NCBI GenBank assembly: GCA_021432605.1
Contig: MU271145.1
Location: 1,798,001 to 1,862,000, forward strand
DNA from: Coniochaeta sp. PMI_546
Lineage: Eukaryota; Ascomycota; Sordariomycetes; Coniochaetales; Coniochaetaceae
Direction of reading: 5' to 3'
DNA length: 64,000 nucleotides
How positions within the stretch are numbered: position 1 is the first letter of the stretch; each line of letters starts with the position of its first letter. This document shows positions 23,785 through 36,810 of the stretch, one piece after another. The notes under the pieces were generated by a model that saw only the letters and a program-made list of their open reading frames with translations, was not told the origin of the DNA and did not search any database. The position numbers and the translations under genes were made by a program.

Positions 23785-26199
23785 ATGGACCCCGAGCCCG
23801 ATTCATCTTCTTACAAAGCCATGTCTGCCTCCGGCAGGAAGGGGTCTAAGAAGGTCAGAACTGGTTGCATAACGTGCAAGTAAGTCTTACTCTTCTGCCC
23901 CCAATCCCCGACGACCCCCGTTTGCCCCTCTTAGTCAACGGCTGGAAGGGTAGTAGACTGATTGATACGCCAATCTGCGTCGGCATGAAGAATACGCAAA
24001 GTCAAGTGTGACGAAGTGAAGCCTTTTTGTATGCGTTGTACCAAGACTGGCCGTAAGTGCGATGGCTACTTGGACCTCAAGTCCATCGCTCGGTCACGTC
24101 GGCGTACGTCCGGACAGGCTCCGCATACATCGCTGTTACTTACCTATGACTGGGCATCCCAGGATGAAAAGCGCTCATTTCATTTCTTCCAACATGTCAC
24201 AGCACCAACACTATCCGGGGACTTTGATGCCTTCTTCTGGCGAACCCTTGTGCTCCAGATCTGCCAGACAGAACCAGCAGTTAAGCATGCTGTTCTCGCG
24301 GTCAGCAGTCTTCATGAAGGCATGTTGCAGGAAACCCACACGGTCACGCCTTATGTCGGTGGCTCCTCGAGGCAGTCGTTCGCGCTACAGCAGTACAATA
24401 AAGCCATCGCCTGTATGCTGGACCAGATGACTGAAACCGACGCAAAACCTCTTGGCTCACTACTGACATGTGTACTATTTGTCTGTATCGAGTTTATGCA
24501 GAACAAGGATAAAGAGTCTCTCATTCACCTCGAGCAAGGCCGCCAGATCCTCGCTCAGCTGGACAGCAAAGCCGCATCGACGGACTCGGAAATCGATATG
24601 ATCAAGCAACATCTGGTCCCCATGTACACCCGCCTGAGCCTGACGTCGTTCATGTTCGGTGGGAATCCGGTGCCGATACCTCCGAATCTGAAGACACTGC
24701 AAAATGTTCCGGTTGCGTTTGAGTCCCTCGACGAGGCGCAATATTGCCTGTATGACTTCATGGATGAGTGTATGCGCTTCACACGGCGGACGAGGCTCGG
24801 TAGGACTACCAAGGTCCCTGTAGAATCCGGAAGGACATTCAGACAGCAGCTGGACTACCTCATGGGAAAACTGGCGAAGATTGATGTAGCCTGGTCGTTA
24901 TACCAAGCATCTAGGCCGACTGATACGCAGGAGGGGGCCATCAAGCTTCTTTCAATCCACCTCCACCTGAATCGGGTCTGCCTGGCAACGGCTCTATCAA
25001 CCAAGGAGACGGACTTCGACTCGTACCTTCCAGACTTTGCCGCTATAATCCCATTGGCTTCTGCGTTTCTAAAAGCATCAGATCGAGATGTCTCCGCAGA
25101 CAGGAAGTACTCGGCGGCGACCGGAAACCCAGTGCATCCCAGCGGACGACGGTCAATGTTTTCCTTTGGCCTCCACGTTATTGCGCCCCTTTACTACGTC
25201 GCTACTAAGTGTCGTCATCCTGTGATCCGCCGCGCTGCCTTGGATTTGCTCAAACGCAACTCCTCGAGGCGGGAGAATCTGTGGAGGGCAAACATCATGG
25301 CTGAGATAGCCGCTCGCACTATCAACCTGGAAGAGCAAAGTATCCTACCAGACAGATCCATGTCTCCGCCGTATGGCCCACCCTTCTCCCAGGATGTTAC
25401 TCCCGAAATGATCTGGGCTACCAGTATCGCGGAACCAAGCATACCACAATCTGATCCTGGGCAAGTACTGGAACCTCTCAGTCCAGATCCATGGTTCGAC
25501 CTCAGACCACACCGCGCCTCGGACTTTGCGGACACAGGGGCCTCAATGGCACTCGACTCTTACTCTATCCCCTCCCTGACTGGGGATACCATTTCCGGGA
25601 GCGCTAACATCGACATGCCTATCGATCCAACCTTACTTTTGGCCAGAACCGAGACATCGTCGCCACACTCATTTGCTTCCTCCCTTGACGACTTCCCACA
25701 CGAGACGGCCGAGATCTCAGCAACCCTAAACTTCCTGACGATGTCCGGTCCACCCAGGAGAAGCACTCTCCCTTGGCAGCCCATCCCCTGCGGCCCAGCC
25801 GCCCCCAGCATCAGCCTCGAACCACCGACACCCGTTACCGGCTTGCCGTCATACGACCCGCTGGCTGTCATGCCCAAGGCGACCCCTGTCGAAGACCGCC
25901 AACGCATGGACAACCAAAACTCCTCCGCACCCAGCGAGGACGAAGAGATGTCGGAGGAGCAGGACCAGCTGGCCTCTAGCTACTCGGGCACGACATACCA
26001 GCGGAAGGACTCGGGGGTCTCAACTGCAACCAACACGACGCTGAGCAGAGAAGCACCGTTCGACCTGCCTGAGCATGTGAGGGTCCACGATGTCATCATC
26101 GGGCCTGAGAAAGAGAACGGGACTTGGATCATGATGTTTAGGAAGCTTGGCGGGTTGGAGGCGGATTGGGATGTTACGACGGAGTTAGTTGCTCTCTGA
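23785..26199 (+). CDS. Zn(II)2Cys6 fungal-specific transcription factor
   Basis: Binuclear zinc-cluster transcription regulator; target genes cannot be predicted from sequence. Exons 23785-23879 and 23991-26199 encode 767 aa. The 111-bp intron (GTAAGT...AAG) splits the zinc cluster, and its acceptor was fixed by restoring the cluster. The six cysteines are at residues 28, 31, 38, 45, 48 and 55, spaced C-X2-C-X6-C-X6-C-X2-C-X6-C, with basic residues between. The DNA-binding domain is followed by a region beginning FHFFQHVTAPTLSGDFD...FWRTLVLQICQTEPAVKHAVLAVSSLH, typical of the fungal_trans_2-type middle domain. The second half is Ser/Pro-rich and acidic (SEDEEMSEEQDQL), plausibly activating. 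No neighbouring gene cluster gives a hint of its role. Confidence 0.85.
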
Positions 26200-26673
26200 G
26201 ACTATTATGAACCAGAGAGAGATAGTTGACAGTTGAGGGAAAGTATAAACATGAGATACCCGCACGATTTAGGAGGGGTGGGGATTGGCAGCAGAATAGG
26301 ATACCTACACGATTTGGCTTAGATATCATTCGAAAGCGAAATATGTTTACTGGTCAACTAGTTTGGACTTGGACAAAGAGATCTGTTGATGTGTTGGTAC
26401 CAAGATATACTTTTGTAGCAGCTGTCTTGTGATAAGTATGGACATGGACAAGTCGTGAACAGGGCCCAGCAACGGCAAGGAGCAGGACATCGTTCCAGAC
26501 TGTGACTCCTGCCACAATTCTCCCACACATTGACATACTTAACTTAGGAAATTTTATTAGGTTTCCATACGGGAGTAAGTCTAAGCACAAATTTGGGCAG
26601 TAGATCTTTTAGCTAAAAGTAAAAAAAGTATATAGCGGCATATGAATCAGGGATTCATGGGCCGAATCGTGGA
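26200..26673. other. Spacer between the Zn2Cys6 gene and tRNA-Val
   Basis: AT-richer spacer. A perfect 14-bp palindrome CTTTTAGCTAAAAG lies at 26606-26619 and a run of seven A at 26621-26627. On the minus strand the A run is a T run about 47 nt beyond the tRNA and could stop RNA polymerase III. No coding sequence was seen. Confidence 0.5.
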
Positions 26674-26748
26674 TGATTTCGCCCGGGCTCGAACCGGGGA
26701 CCTTCAGTGTGTTAGACTGACGTGATAAACCAACTACACCACGAAACC
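26674..26748 (-). tRNA. tRNA-Val (anticodon AAC)
   Basis: Read on the minus strand, the acceptor arms GGTTTCG and CGAAATC pair with one G-U, followed by discriminator A. The D arm carries an A-box-like TGGTGTAGTTGG. The anticodon stem TCAGT/ACTGA closes the loop CTAACAC, which puts AAC in the anticodon. The T arm is CCCGG-TTCGAGC-CCGGG, with the B box GGTTCGAGCC. The gene is 75 nt with no intron. All stems are intact, so it is probably functional. Confidence 0.93.
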
Positions 26749-26883
26749 AAGTTGTCTATGAAACATGTCGTAATTCACAGTTCCTAAGCTTGCCTGGAGA
26801 GAATGGTGGAGAGCAGAAAATGGAGCTGCTCCACAGAGGCTGTCGAGTCATGACATGAAAAGAGGAGCGGCGGCAAGAAAGCC

Positions 26884-26894
26884 AAAAAAAAAAA
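26884..26894 (-). terminator. Pol III T-run terminator of the 5S gene
   Basis: A run of 11 A on the plus strand gives 11 T on the transcribed sense strand at the 3' end of the 5S gene, a canonical RNA polymerase III stop. Confidence 0.85.
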
Positions 26895-27012
26895 CGTACA
26901 ACATCAGGGATTCCCCGGTGGTCACCCACCCGAGTACTAGTCTGACGATTACTGGCTTGTCTCTGGGAGAGCGGACGGGATCCCGAATTTTCCAGTATCT
27001 ATGGTCGTACGT
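26894..27012 (-). rRNA. 5S ribosomal RNA (dispersed copy)
   Basis: The minus strand carries the fungal 5S signature: ACGTACGACCATA at the 5' end, CGGGATCCCGTCCGCTCTCC, then GTGGGTGACCACC and GGGAATCCC. The ends ACGTACGAC and GTTGTACGT pair to form helix I with a single G-U. Length is 119 nt. It is transcribed by Pol III from internal promoter elements and followed at once by an 11-T run. 5S genes scattered outside the rDNA array are usual in Pezizomycotina. Confidence 0.95.
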
Positions 27013-27394
27013 GGAAGAAGGGCGTCCTGAAGTGGTCTATTAGGCAATGCTGGGTAAGGATCGAAAGGTTGGTCGACTACCTTATGTAGGCTTTGTCATT
27101 CTTGGATACGGACTCCGGGGCCTAGCCTCTAATCTTTGGACTCCCTGGTAGGGAAAGCTTGACTGTCTCTTGATCTCCTAACATGAAATCAATGTTAATC
27201 TTCAATAGTTGTGCGTAGGAGATATAATAACATGAAACTAGACTGTCAGCCCAACCATGTCTGCCTCTCTAATATAGATAATAGAGATCATACTCAGCTT
27301 GCAAGTGCGATGTCGACATCCGAACATTGATGAAAAACTATTCCGAAGCTCCTCGATCTGAATACCAATAGCAACGCGCTTTCGCCACCTACTC
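27013..27394. other. Spacer between 5S rRNA and the LanC-like gene
   Basis: Contains the 5' flank of the 5S gene and the 3' flank of the LanC-like gene. Nothing else was recognised. Confidence 0.5.
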
Positions 27395-28591
27395 TCAGAC
27401 GTCGTTGTAGGCTATCATCGTCGGCGTCTCCTCGTTGCAGACGAGCCAAGCCCACGCCGCGGAAGGAGCGAAACTAGTAGTCAAGGAATAGGCCTTTCCG
27501 TAGTCCGCCGGCTCAAACAGTGTGCTGTCCTTGCTTTTCAACGAAGACATCAACTCAGGGGTACTGAACGCCAGAAAGTGGTCTCGGTTCGGTCCGGAAG
27601 GAAGCGCTCTTCACCATGGGGGGGAAGTCGTCAGCATCAGGTCAGGAGGAAACAGTACAAAAGAGTGTACGACGTACAGAGCATTGCCGACGATACCGTG
27701 GCATAGGCTTGGCTCCTTGCGGAGGAGTCCCCAAGTCCAGATACACTCCCTCCCTCTCTGGACCGCGTTATCGATCTTTTGTTGCAGTGAAGGGAAATAC
27801 TGTCGCAGGGAGAGCAGCGAAAGAACGAAGCCCGTCGCTCCGTGGCAGAATTGCACCAGTGAGGCTCTCGTATGCCCCTCTGAGCTCGGCCAGTTGCCGT
27901 CGTCCAGCTGCATGCCAAGGAGTCCGTCAAGCGCTGCTTCAAGCTTTGGCGCCAGAGCCGGTATGCTTAGGACAAGCTGTGTCACGATCCCTATGTCCCC
28001 GTGAACCGCCCCCAGATACCGCTTTCCGCGCCACTTCCAGGTCATCCCACTCTCCATGATCTTCTGGGTGACCTGCACGATGGCATCGTCGACGATGGAT
28101 GAGCTGTCGGGAACCCAGTGCTTCACCATGCGGAGGAGATATAGGGTACCAGCCCGGCCGAAGAGGAGCTCGTCCGCGTAGTCTCCTTGGATGGCTTGCG
28201 AAATGCTCGACACCAGCCCTTGAACGTGGGAAGGAGCCTGCGTAATGGAGGCTGCGACGGCGTGATAAGACAGTTTCTCGTCACCAATCCCACACGACTT
28301 GGGTGATAGCTCGAGGCTACCTCTGGAGCCTTTGATGTACGACTTAGCCCAGGTGAGAGCATGATGTCCTGCTATCTGCAGCTTCGGATGGGCTGTCGAG
28401 ACCTGAAGGAAGAGATATGCTATGCCGGTAGGGCCACTCCACAGACCTTGGAGTCTTGACCCCTGATAGTCGTCAAGCGGTGGGTAGTTCTCCACGATGT
28501 CTTCAAGAGCTTGCTTCACAAGGGTGTCCGAATCTCCCAAGGTCAACAACTCTGGGAATTCATTCGGTATGCACCTTGAGTCCATTGTCAT
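27395..28591 (-). CDS. LanC-like (lanthionine synthetase C-like) zinc protein
   Basis: Member of the LanC-like family. Bacterial LanC cyclases make thioether rings; eukaryotic LanCL proteins are reported to add glutathione to dehydroamino acids in damaged proteins. Minus-strand exons 28591-27678 and 27608-27395 encode 375 aa. The 69-bp intron (donor GTACGT, acceptor AAG) was fixed because it restores GNALALPSGPNRDHFLAFSTPE and then LFEPADYGKAYSLTTSFAPSAAW. The seven-helix toroid motifs are present: LQGLWSGPTGIAYLF, GAVHGDIG, FCHGATG and LCHGIVGNA. The zinc ligands are C249, C297 and H298, matching the C...CH triad of human LANCL1, so the site looks intact. No precursor peptide or dehydratase gene lies nearby, so a role in natural-product maturation is unlikely. 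An upstream ATG at 28663 would add 24 residues. Confidence 0.85.
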
Positions 28592-30374
28592 GAGGCTCCT
28601 TGTTCTGGGTGGGCAATCAGTACTGAAAGCAGACCAAGTCGACGGCGCACGTACTGTGGACATAAGGTAGACGGAATTGATCTACATGGAAGTTCTGAAA
28701 TGCGTACCAGAGAAGCCAGGCGGACTCACCGGCTCGTTGGGGATGAAGTTTACGTCAAGTCATGTTCTCCAAGGTGGTATCTGTTTACCTTCCAGGTGTC
28801 GTAAGTCATCATATCGACGTCATGTGATCGATTACCAACAATTCGGCTTCTCAACGACTCGAAGCCGCCAGCTGTCATCAACGCGGTGTCTTTCATCGTC
28901 CATCACTTCACGACCAGAAAGGATGCCAGAATATAATATCGTAAATGTTGTGTTGGAGTCATCGGTCATGTAGAGCAACTATGTCCAAGAGATGTTGTGC
29001 CTGACTGAAATTGCATGGTTTACACGTGTGATGCCGGAAAACCTTGGGCATGAAAGCTACGCCACGACACGTATCTAGGAACATGAATGAGACAGCAGAG
29101 TTCTAATCGTGCCGGTTCCCTCTTACGTGGGTGCCACAAGAAGCCAAGTCAATATTGCCAGGACGAACAACTCACCGACCAGAGAGAGACCGGGCAGAAC
29201 CGTAGTGTGTTTCAGGTTTAGCTTATGGGGTGAGGCACTTGCCTAGGCCGAACGGAGGTTCTCAAGTTTTCGAGTACTGAGCCTTACCTCTATGATCAAT
29301 ACGGTAAGTCAAGATATGGCAGTTGCCGAACCAGGAAACGGAAAAACTCCTTGACACGAATGACCTGATAAAAGAATTCCATTGGTGCTTTTAGTAGAGT
29401 AAGGAGGTCGTCTGTCGTGAGCAGGGCCAGCAGGCTCACCATCGAGGTACTGTAGGTATCGGAATTAGTCGAGGCGTCCTCCCGGGCTGAAATGAGCTCC
29501 TATAATTCGGAATAAACCGCGACATTAGGGATGCCTAAAGGTAGTATGAAATGCACCCGAAATACGGTGGAAAAGGTGAAGGTCCGCGAGCATTCCGCAG
29601 GTTCTACCCCATAGCTGTGCGAGATGGTGTTGCCTGTCGGGCGTATGAGGGAGCACTGCACACGACTGGAGGGGAGCACGCCTCTTCCCACATATGTCGG
29701 CCGCGCTTGCGAGAACCAGTGACGGAATCAGTGGCACTGTAAGACTGCTCCTTTGCTGCTCCACCACCGCTAAGTACAAATTTGTGCTGGCAGCTCTGGT
29801 TCTTTTGGACGAGTTCCAAGATGTATGCTGTGCAGGAGGCTGTGCGAATTGCACCCGTCTGGCAGAACAGGCTCTCCTTAAGCGCCGTAAGACGCTGTGC
29901 TGGTAGGGATCTCGACCGCGGGTTTTCACTGGCCAGTGGGTAGAGCTCAGCAACGACCAGCATAGCCTCAGCCCCAAACCATCCCCTATCGAGCTGGACG
30001 AGGGGCAGTTAGAGGGGTCACAATAACACTTCGGTCTCAGCTATGAGATCATTTGGCTTGAAGACCATGATTGAGATATTTTGCTGTTGCAAGATTTGTT
30101 GTTGAGGCAAGGGTAGTGATTGTACTCGTGTATCTGTTGTATTGGGATTCCTCTAGCTCGAAATCCTCGAGTACTGCGATGCCAACCTCTGGTATAAGTA
30201 TCAAGGCCTTAGACGCAGCTTTGTCTTGGCTTGTGCTCCTGCTTAACCGTATTGCTCATCATACAGAGTTGTTTTCACCAGCTCAAGCCAACTCACATCT
30301 CCACTCTTTGCCCAAATAAGTAGGCGGCCACCATCCACCTTACTTCGGCCGCGGGCAATCGCAGCCTCGTCTAT
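28592..30374. other. Intergenic region upstream of the LanC-like gene
   Basis: 1.8 kb containing the presumed LanC-like promoter at its left. Open frames such as 29525-29977 (-) overlap frames on the other strand and show no known domain. No RNA gene or repeat was recognised. Confidence 0.4.
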
Positions 30375-30823
30375 ATGGCCGGGTCATCCCATGTAGCTGA
30401 GAACGATGCGGGCACTTCTAGTAACCACAACAATCAGTATGTCCAGAGGTGCCATACTTGTGCTGTCTGTAAGATAGGACTACTGACTTGGTCACCAGTA
30501 ACAACGCCGAACTCACGGAAGCTGCGCTTAGCCTCGTGACGAAAATCAACAATCACCCGACGATCCCATGGATGACTGAATCCTGGCTCCTGAAGCTCGT
30601 CCGCTACGAAAGTGTTGCGGCAGCCAGTCCTCGAATTGGAGTGGGGATCATCGGCACCGGACTGATCCTGCACCACGTGAATCTCATCCCAACTCTTCAC
30701 AGCGCGGCCGACTTCCTCTATGTCTATGATCGCGCTGGCTCAGTCGCCGGAGTGAGACCAAAAATGGCCACTTGGCCATTATCGAAGAAGGAAGTCATGA
30801 GCCACAAGGAGTGGCAAGCATGA
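30375..30823 (+). CDS. Doubtful small gene: N-terminal Rossmann fragment of Gfo/Idh/MocA-like oxidoreductase
   Basis: A plausible two-exon gene: 30375-30436 and 30499-30823, 128 aa. The 62-bp intron has a consensus donor GTATGT, a branch point TACTGAC and acceptor CAG, and splicing keeps one frame. The product contains PRIGVGIIGTGLI, then HHVNLIPTL and FLYVYDRAGSVA. This resembles the nucleotide-binding beta-alpha-beta start of Gfo/Idh/MocA dehydrogenases, where a GxGxxG-type loop precedes a helix and a strand ending in D. The catalytic half is missing: the frame stops about 50 residues after the motif. It may be a decayed remnant, a short N-terminal-only protein, or a chance frame. Confidence 0.35.
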
Positions 30824-31899
30824 AGGGAGCACAGCGACCCAGGTTACGTATATGTACAGAGCATGCCTTCTGGCGTTCAGTATGTCTGGCCTGTATAGCG
30901 AATTTATGGGTGACCGACCATTGAAGGATTACTAAACTCAGCCGTTCCTTCTGTTTTGCTGCTGGGCCATAAGAGGCTTTCTGCTGATTCGAGACAATCA
31001 AGGCGGAAGAGAAGGTAGTACAGTGGTTATAGCTAAGTGCCTTGCGTGGAGGAAGGCATCCTGTCTTTGTCCTTTGAACCTTTATTCTGGCTTCCATTTA
31101 TGAGAGCACATTTTCGTGCTTGCGAACAGTGATGGAGCAATGACGACGTGGAACACAAATGTGGACCAGACGAAGTTGACACTGCAACAGAGGTAGTAAG
31201 GGAGCCCGTGGGGAGCGATAAGGTGATAGCAAACTGGCAGTGAGACGCTTTTGTAAAAGATTTGCTTGTAATGGGGGCTAATACACTTGATGATCTGTCC
31301 TCAGCCTTCTCAGCCTTGTTCTTTGCCGCCTGACGGTGGCCACACGGAAGGAGAGAGTCAAAAGATTACCTCGAGTTGAGATCACTCTCAGTCAGCGGGT
31401 TGGAAAGTGTTGGAAGCTTCGATATGAGCTGCTGGGGCTGCTGGGCAAAGTAGTGGAGAGCTTGATGCTAGCTTGGCTCAGTCACAGCCAACCACGTAGC
31501 CCGATTCCAGACCCCACCTAAGGCTTGCCGCACGGTCCAAGGCCTTCTCAGTCGTCATTCGAGTGGTCGCCTGGAGGACCGTCAGTCCGTGCCCCGAAAC
31601 TTTACCTTACCTAACATTCGCCTTGCCGAACTACGTGACCTCGCAACAGCTGGCCACCTCAACACTTCACTTGCCTTCTCTCCGAAACCAAACCATCATC
31701 AACAAGGCAAATCTTTCCCTCTTGCATAAAAACTCTCCCTTTCCACATCCGCGAGTAGAGGCGATACTTTCCCACAACATTGCCTTTTACTCCGTTCATT
31801 TTCTCATTTCTGGCGGACCATCACCATCCCGCGACATTACTCCGATCCCGCCGTTGACAAACACCGTCATCTCGCCTTTCACTCTCACCATCCGGCAAC
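30824..31899. other. Upstream region of cdc48
   Basis: About 1.1 kb. The part nearest the gene (roughly 31600-31899) is rich in C and T with many CTTTCC/CATCC runs, typical of strongly expressed fungal promoters and leaders. No further gene was recognised. Confidence 0.5.
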
Positions 31900-34578
<2,679 letters not shown>

Positions 34579-35402
34579 ATCATCGTTTTCGGTGTGGACA
34601 TGGGGTCCTATGTATTCTATTATTGCTCTTTCCTTAATCACGATACCGTGGTACACTGCCAGTTTGACGGATCTTCGGCACCGAGGAACTGGTTCCAGGA
34701 AAGGCAATGGACGGGAGTCCGGTAGAGGCGGTTTTTCTCGCAGGGCCTCGCATGAAGATAATCCCTTTGAGGTTCATTTGCTGCAGTCGCTGGTTTCATG
34801 ATAGATCGCAATAAATTGAGATTTCCTTAGCTGTGCGAGGACTGTTCAACGAGTTGACAGGACGGAAATATACCTGTGACTAAATATGATAATGCTAGAC
34901 TTCCAACACCAAGTACCCCAATTTGACCGTCATGAAACGAATTATATACACGTCAACAATCCCGCAAGCCCTCGCCGACACTTACCAAACTCTTTCTTGA
35001 GGGGCGGCAGCAATTCCAGTCACCCACAGCTTCCCTTTGCTTCAACGTCCTTGGCCAGACACCCGCACGGTCTGGCCAGTTCCCTGGCTACTATTCATGC
35101 CATCGCGTATCCAACGTGGCGATGGCCCATAGCTCTGAGCCGCGTTGGCTTCCAGACCATCTGCCGCTATGTTCTCCATCTTGCGGAGGGGGGGCGCCAT
35201 TCGTAACCCTTTCCTCTGCAGAGACCATCATGATCACATGCAGTGCTCCTTTCTCCGTCAAGTGACCGGGCAACCTCATCGCCAAACAGCCGTGTTCAAC
35301 GCAACCAAACCAAATCTTCTCCACATTCTCTCCAACAGTCTTCGCCCGTTCTCCATCACGGCTCGACTTTTGATCTCCCCTACCACCATGCCACTTATAT
35401 CT
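34579..35402. other. Convergent intergenic region between cdc48 and the 35403 gene
   Basis: Holds two 3' ends. An AT-rich stretch lies near 34800-34900. No gene was recognised. Confidence 0.5.
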
Positions 35403-36039
35403 TCACGTCCCATCCCCCTCGATCTCGCAAACCATCTCCAGGCTCTCCCGCGTGACTCTGAGCGCGTCCTCGACCACGGCCTGCGGCAGCGCCAGGTTCG
35501 CCTTGTCTTCCGAGTCCGCGCTGCTGCCGTTGACGTGCTGCTTGTCCTTCTTGGTGCCGTTGCTCCCGTTCGTCTCGACGCCGTTTGCGGAGGAGCCCAT
35601 GGCGGTCTGGTGGCGGACGTCGTCCATCACGCGCCTGACTAGCGCGGGGAAGGTGGTCACCTCGCCCGATCGGAGGAGGGAGAGGGCGTGGGACTGAATT
35701 GCGGTCGGCCAGTTTGTCGGGTGGGCGTTTAGGCTGTGTAGGAGGTGGTCTTGAATTCTAAGGGGCGAGGGCCGGGAGGTGAGCTTAAGGTTCGAGGCAG
35801 AGAAGGGAAGGGGGAGAAAAAGTGTGGCAGGAGAGGTAAGGCAAGTGAGAGTCGGGCAGACTGATCGATGAAGAGTATGCTATAGGGTGAATAGCTATGT
35901 ATGCTTACTTGTTGATGTGGCCATCTTTGATCAGTAAAGTGTTTATCTGTGAGCGAAGATCTGGATCTAGGGTTGCTGGCGTGTAACTTGTCGCTGAAGA
36001 GGGGACCTTGACCGGCGTCGAAGAGTTGCTGCTCGCCAT
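35403..36039 (-). CDS. Small protein of unknown function, 161 aa
   Basis: Not assigned to a family. Minus-strand exons 36039-35909 and 35757-35403 encode 161 aa. The 151-bp intron has donor GTAAGC and acceptor TAG, and the splice keeps a continuous charged helix (LLIKDGHINK|IQDHLLHSLNAHPTN). The N-terminus is Ser/Thr/Pro-rich and looks disordered. The centre (residues about 28-90), including SHALSLLRSGEVTTFPALVRRVMDDVR, reads like a compact helical domain. The tail is polar (NGSNGTKKDKQHVNGSSADS), followed by an acidic helix that includes ALPQAVVEDALRVTRESLEM. No signal peptide or membrane segment is visible. The composition and clean splice sites make a real gene likely. Confidence 0.65.
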
Positions 36040-36786
36040 TGTGCCTGTAATTTGTTCTCCGCCGGATCCGGTATGCGTTTGAAGTTTCCGCCTCTCCTCT
36101 CCGGCTGCCTGGACTTCCAGAAGGTCTCGTGGTTCTATGATCACCCCCTTTCAGGGTTCCGTCTTGATGTTATCCGGTTCTCCGATATCTTGATTGTACG
36201 ACAAGCGGAGACAAGGCGCCGGACTAGCGATGTTGTTTCTCCGATACGGCGAGTAGTCTTCTTATACACCTATACAAATGCAGATGACCCACGTGAGTGA
36301 TTGGATAGAAGATTGTGGTAAGTTGAAGCAGGCGCCGTCGCTGTGAATGATTCAAGCGGCAAACAATGGGTAGATGGGCAAGGCTGAGGACCCCGGAACT
36401 TTGGCGAGCACAAGGCTGAATACAGCGCAGGCTAGCGCCAAATGGATGCAGGGGTCGGGGGTGTTTGGGAAAGAAATGGTGGGGTGGCACGTGTGTACAC
36501 TACGTGTAGTTCTGGTTCCCTTTCTTACAAGTGCAAATGTCAACAGCACACTGCATGCCTCCTGGAAAAGAAAGTGTCCATTCCCACTGGATGTAATGGA
36601 TCTGTGGCTATGCAACACGCAAGCAACTCCGGCCATGTCGACGGACATACTGGGTTCCATTGTGTGCCTTCATATCTCTTGGATAGAATAGTCCGAAGCC
36701 GTCACCAAATGTGCCTGGCTCACGGCTCCAGAAGCTCCCGGCCAAGTTCGACGTCTCTTCCATCAATTGACATGCCTCTCATAACT

Positions 36787-36810
36787 GGCTGTGGTATAGT
36801 GGTTAGTTAT
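36787..36810 (+). other. tRNA 5'-end-like fragment (no B box)
   Basis: The segment reads GGCTGTGGTATAGTGGTTAG followed by TTAT, nearly identical to the acceptor and D-arm start of fungal tRNA-His or tRNA-Asp genes and fitting the A box. No T arm or GGTTCGANNCC B box follows within 100 bp. It may be a truncated tRNA copy or chance. Confidence 0.3.

Noticed and set aside
27395-28591. Idea of a lanthipeptide biosynthetic cluster around the LanC-like gene
   Set aside because: No LanB/LanM-type dehydratase, precursor peptide, protease or exporter gene nearby; neighbours are Pol III genes and housekeeping genes.
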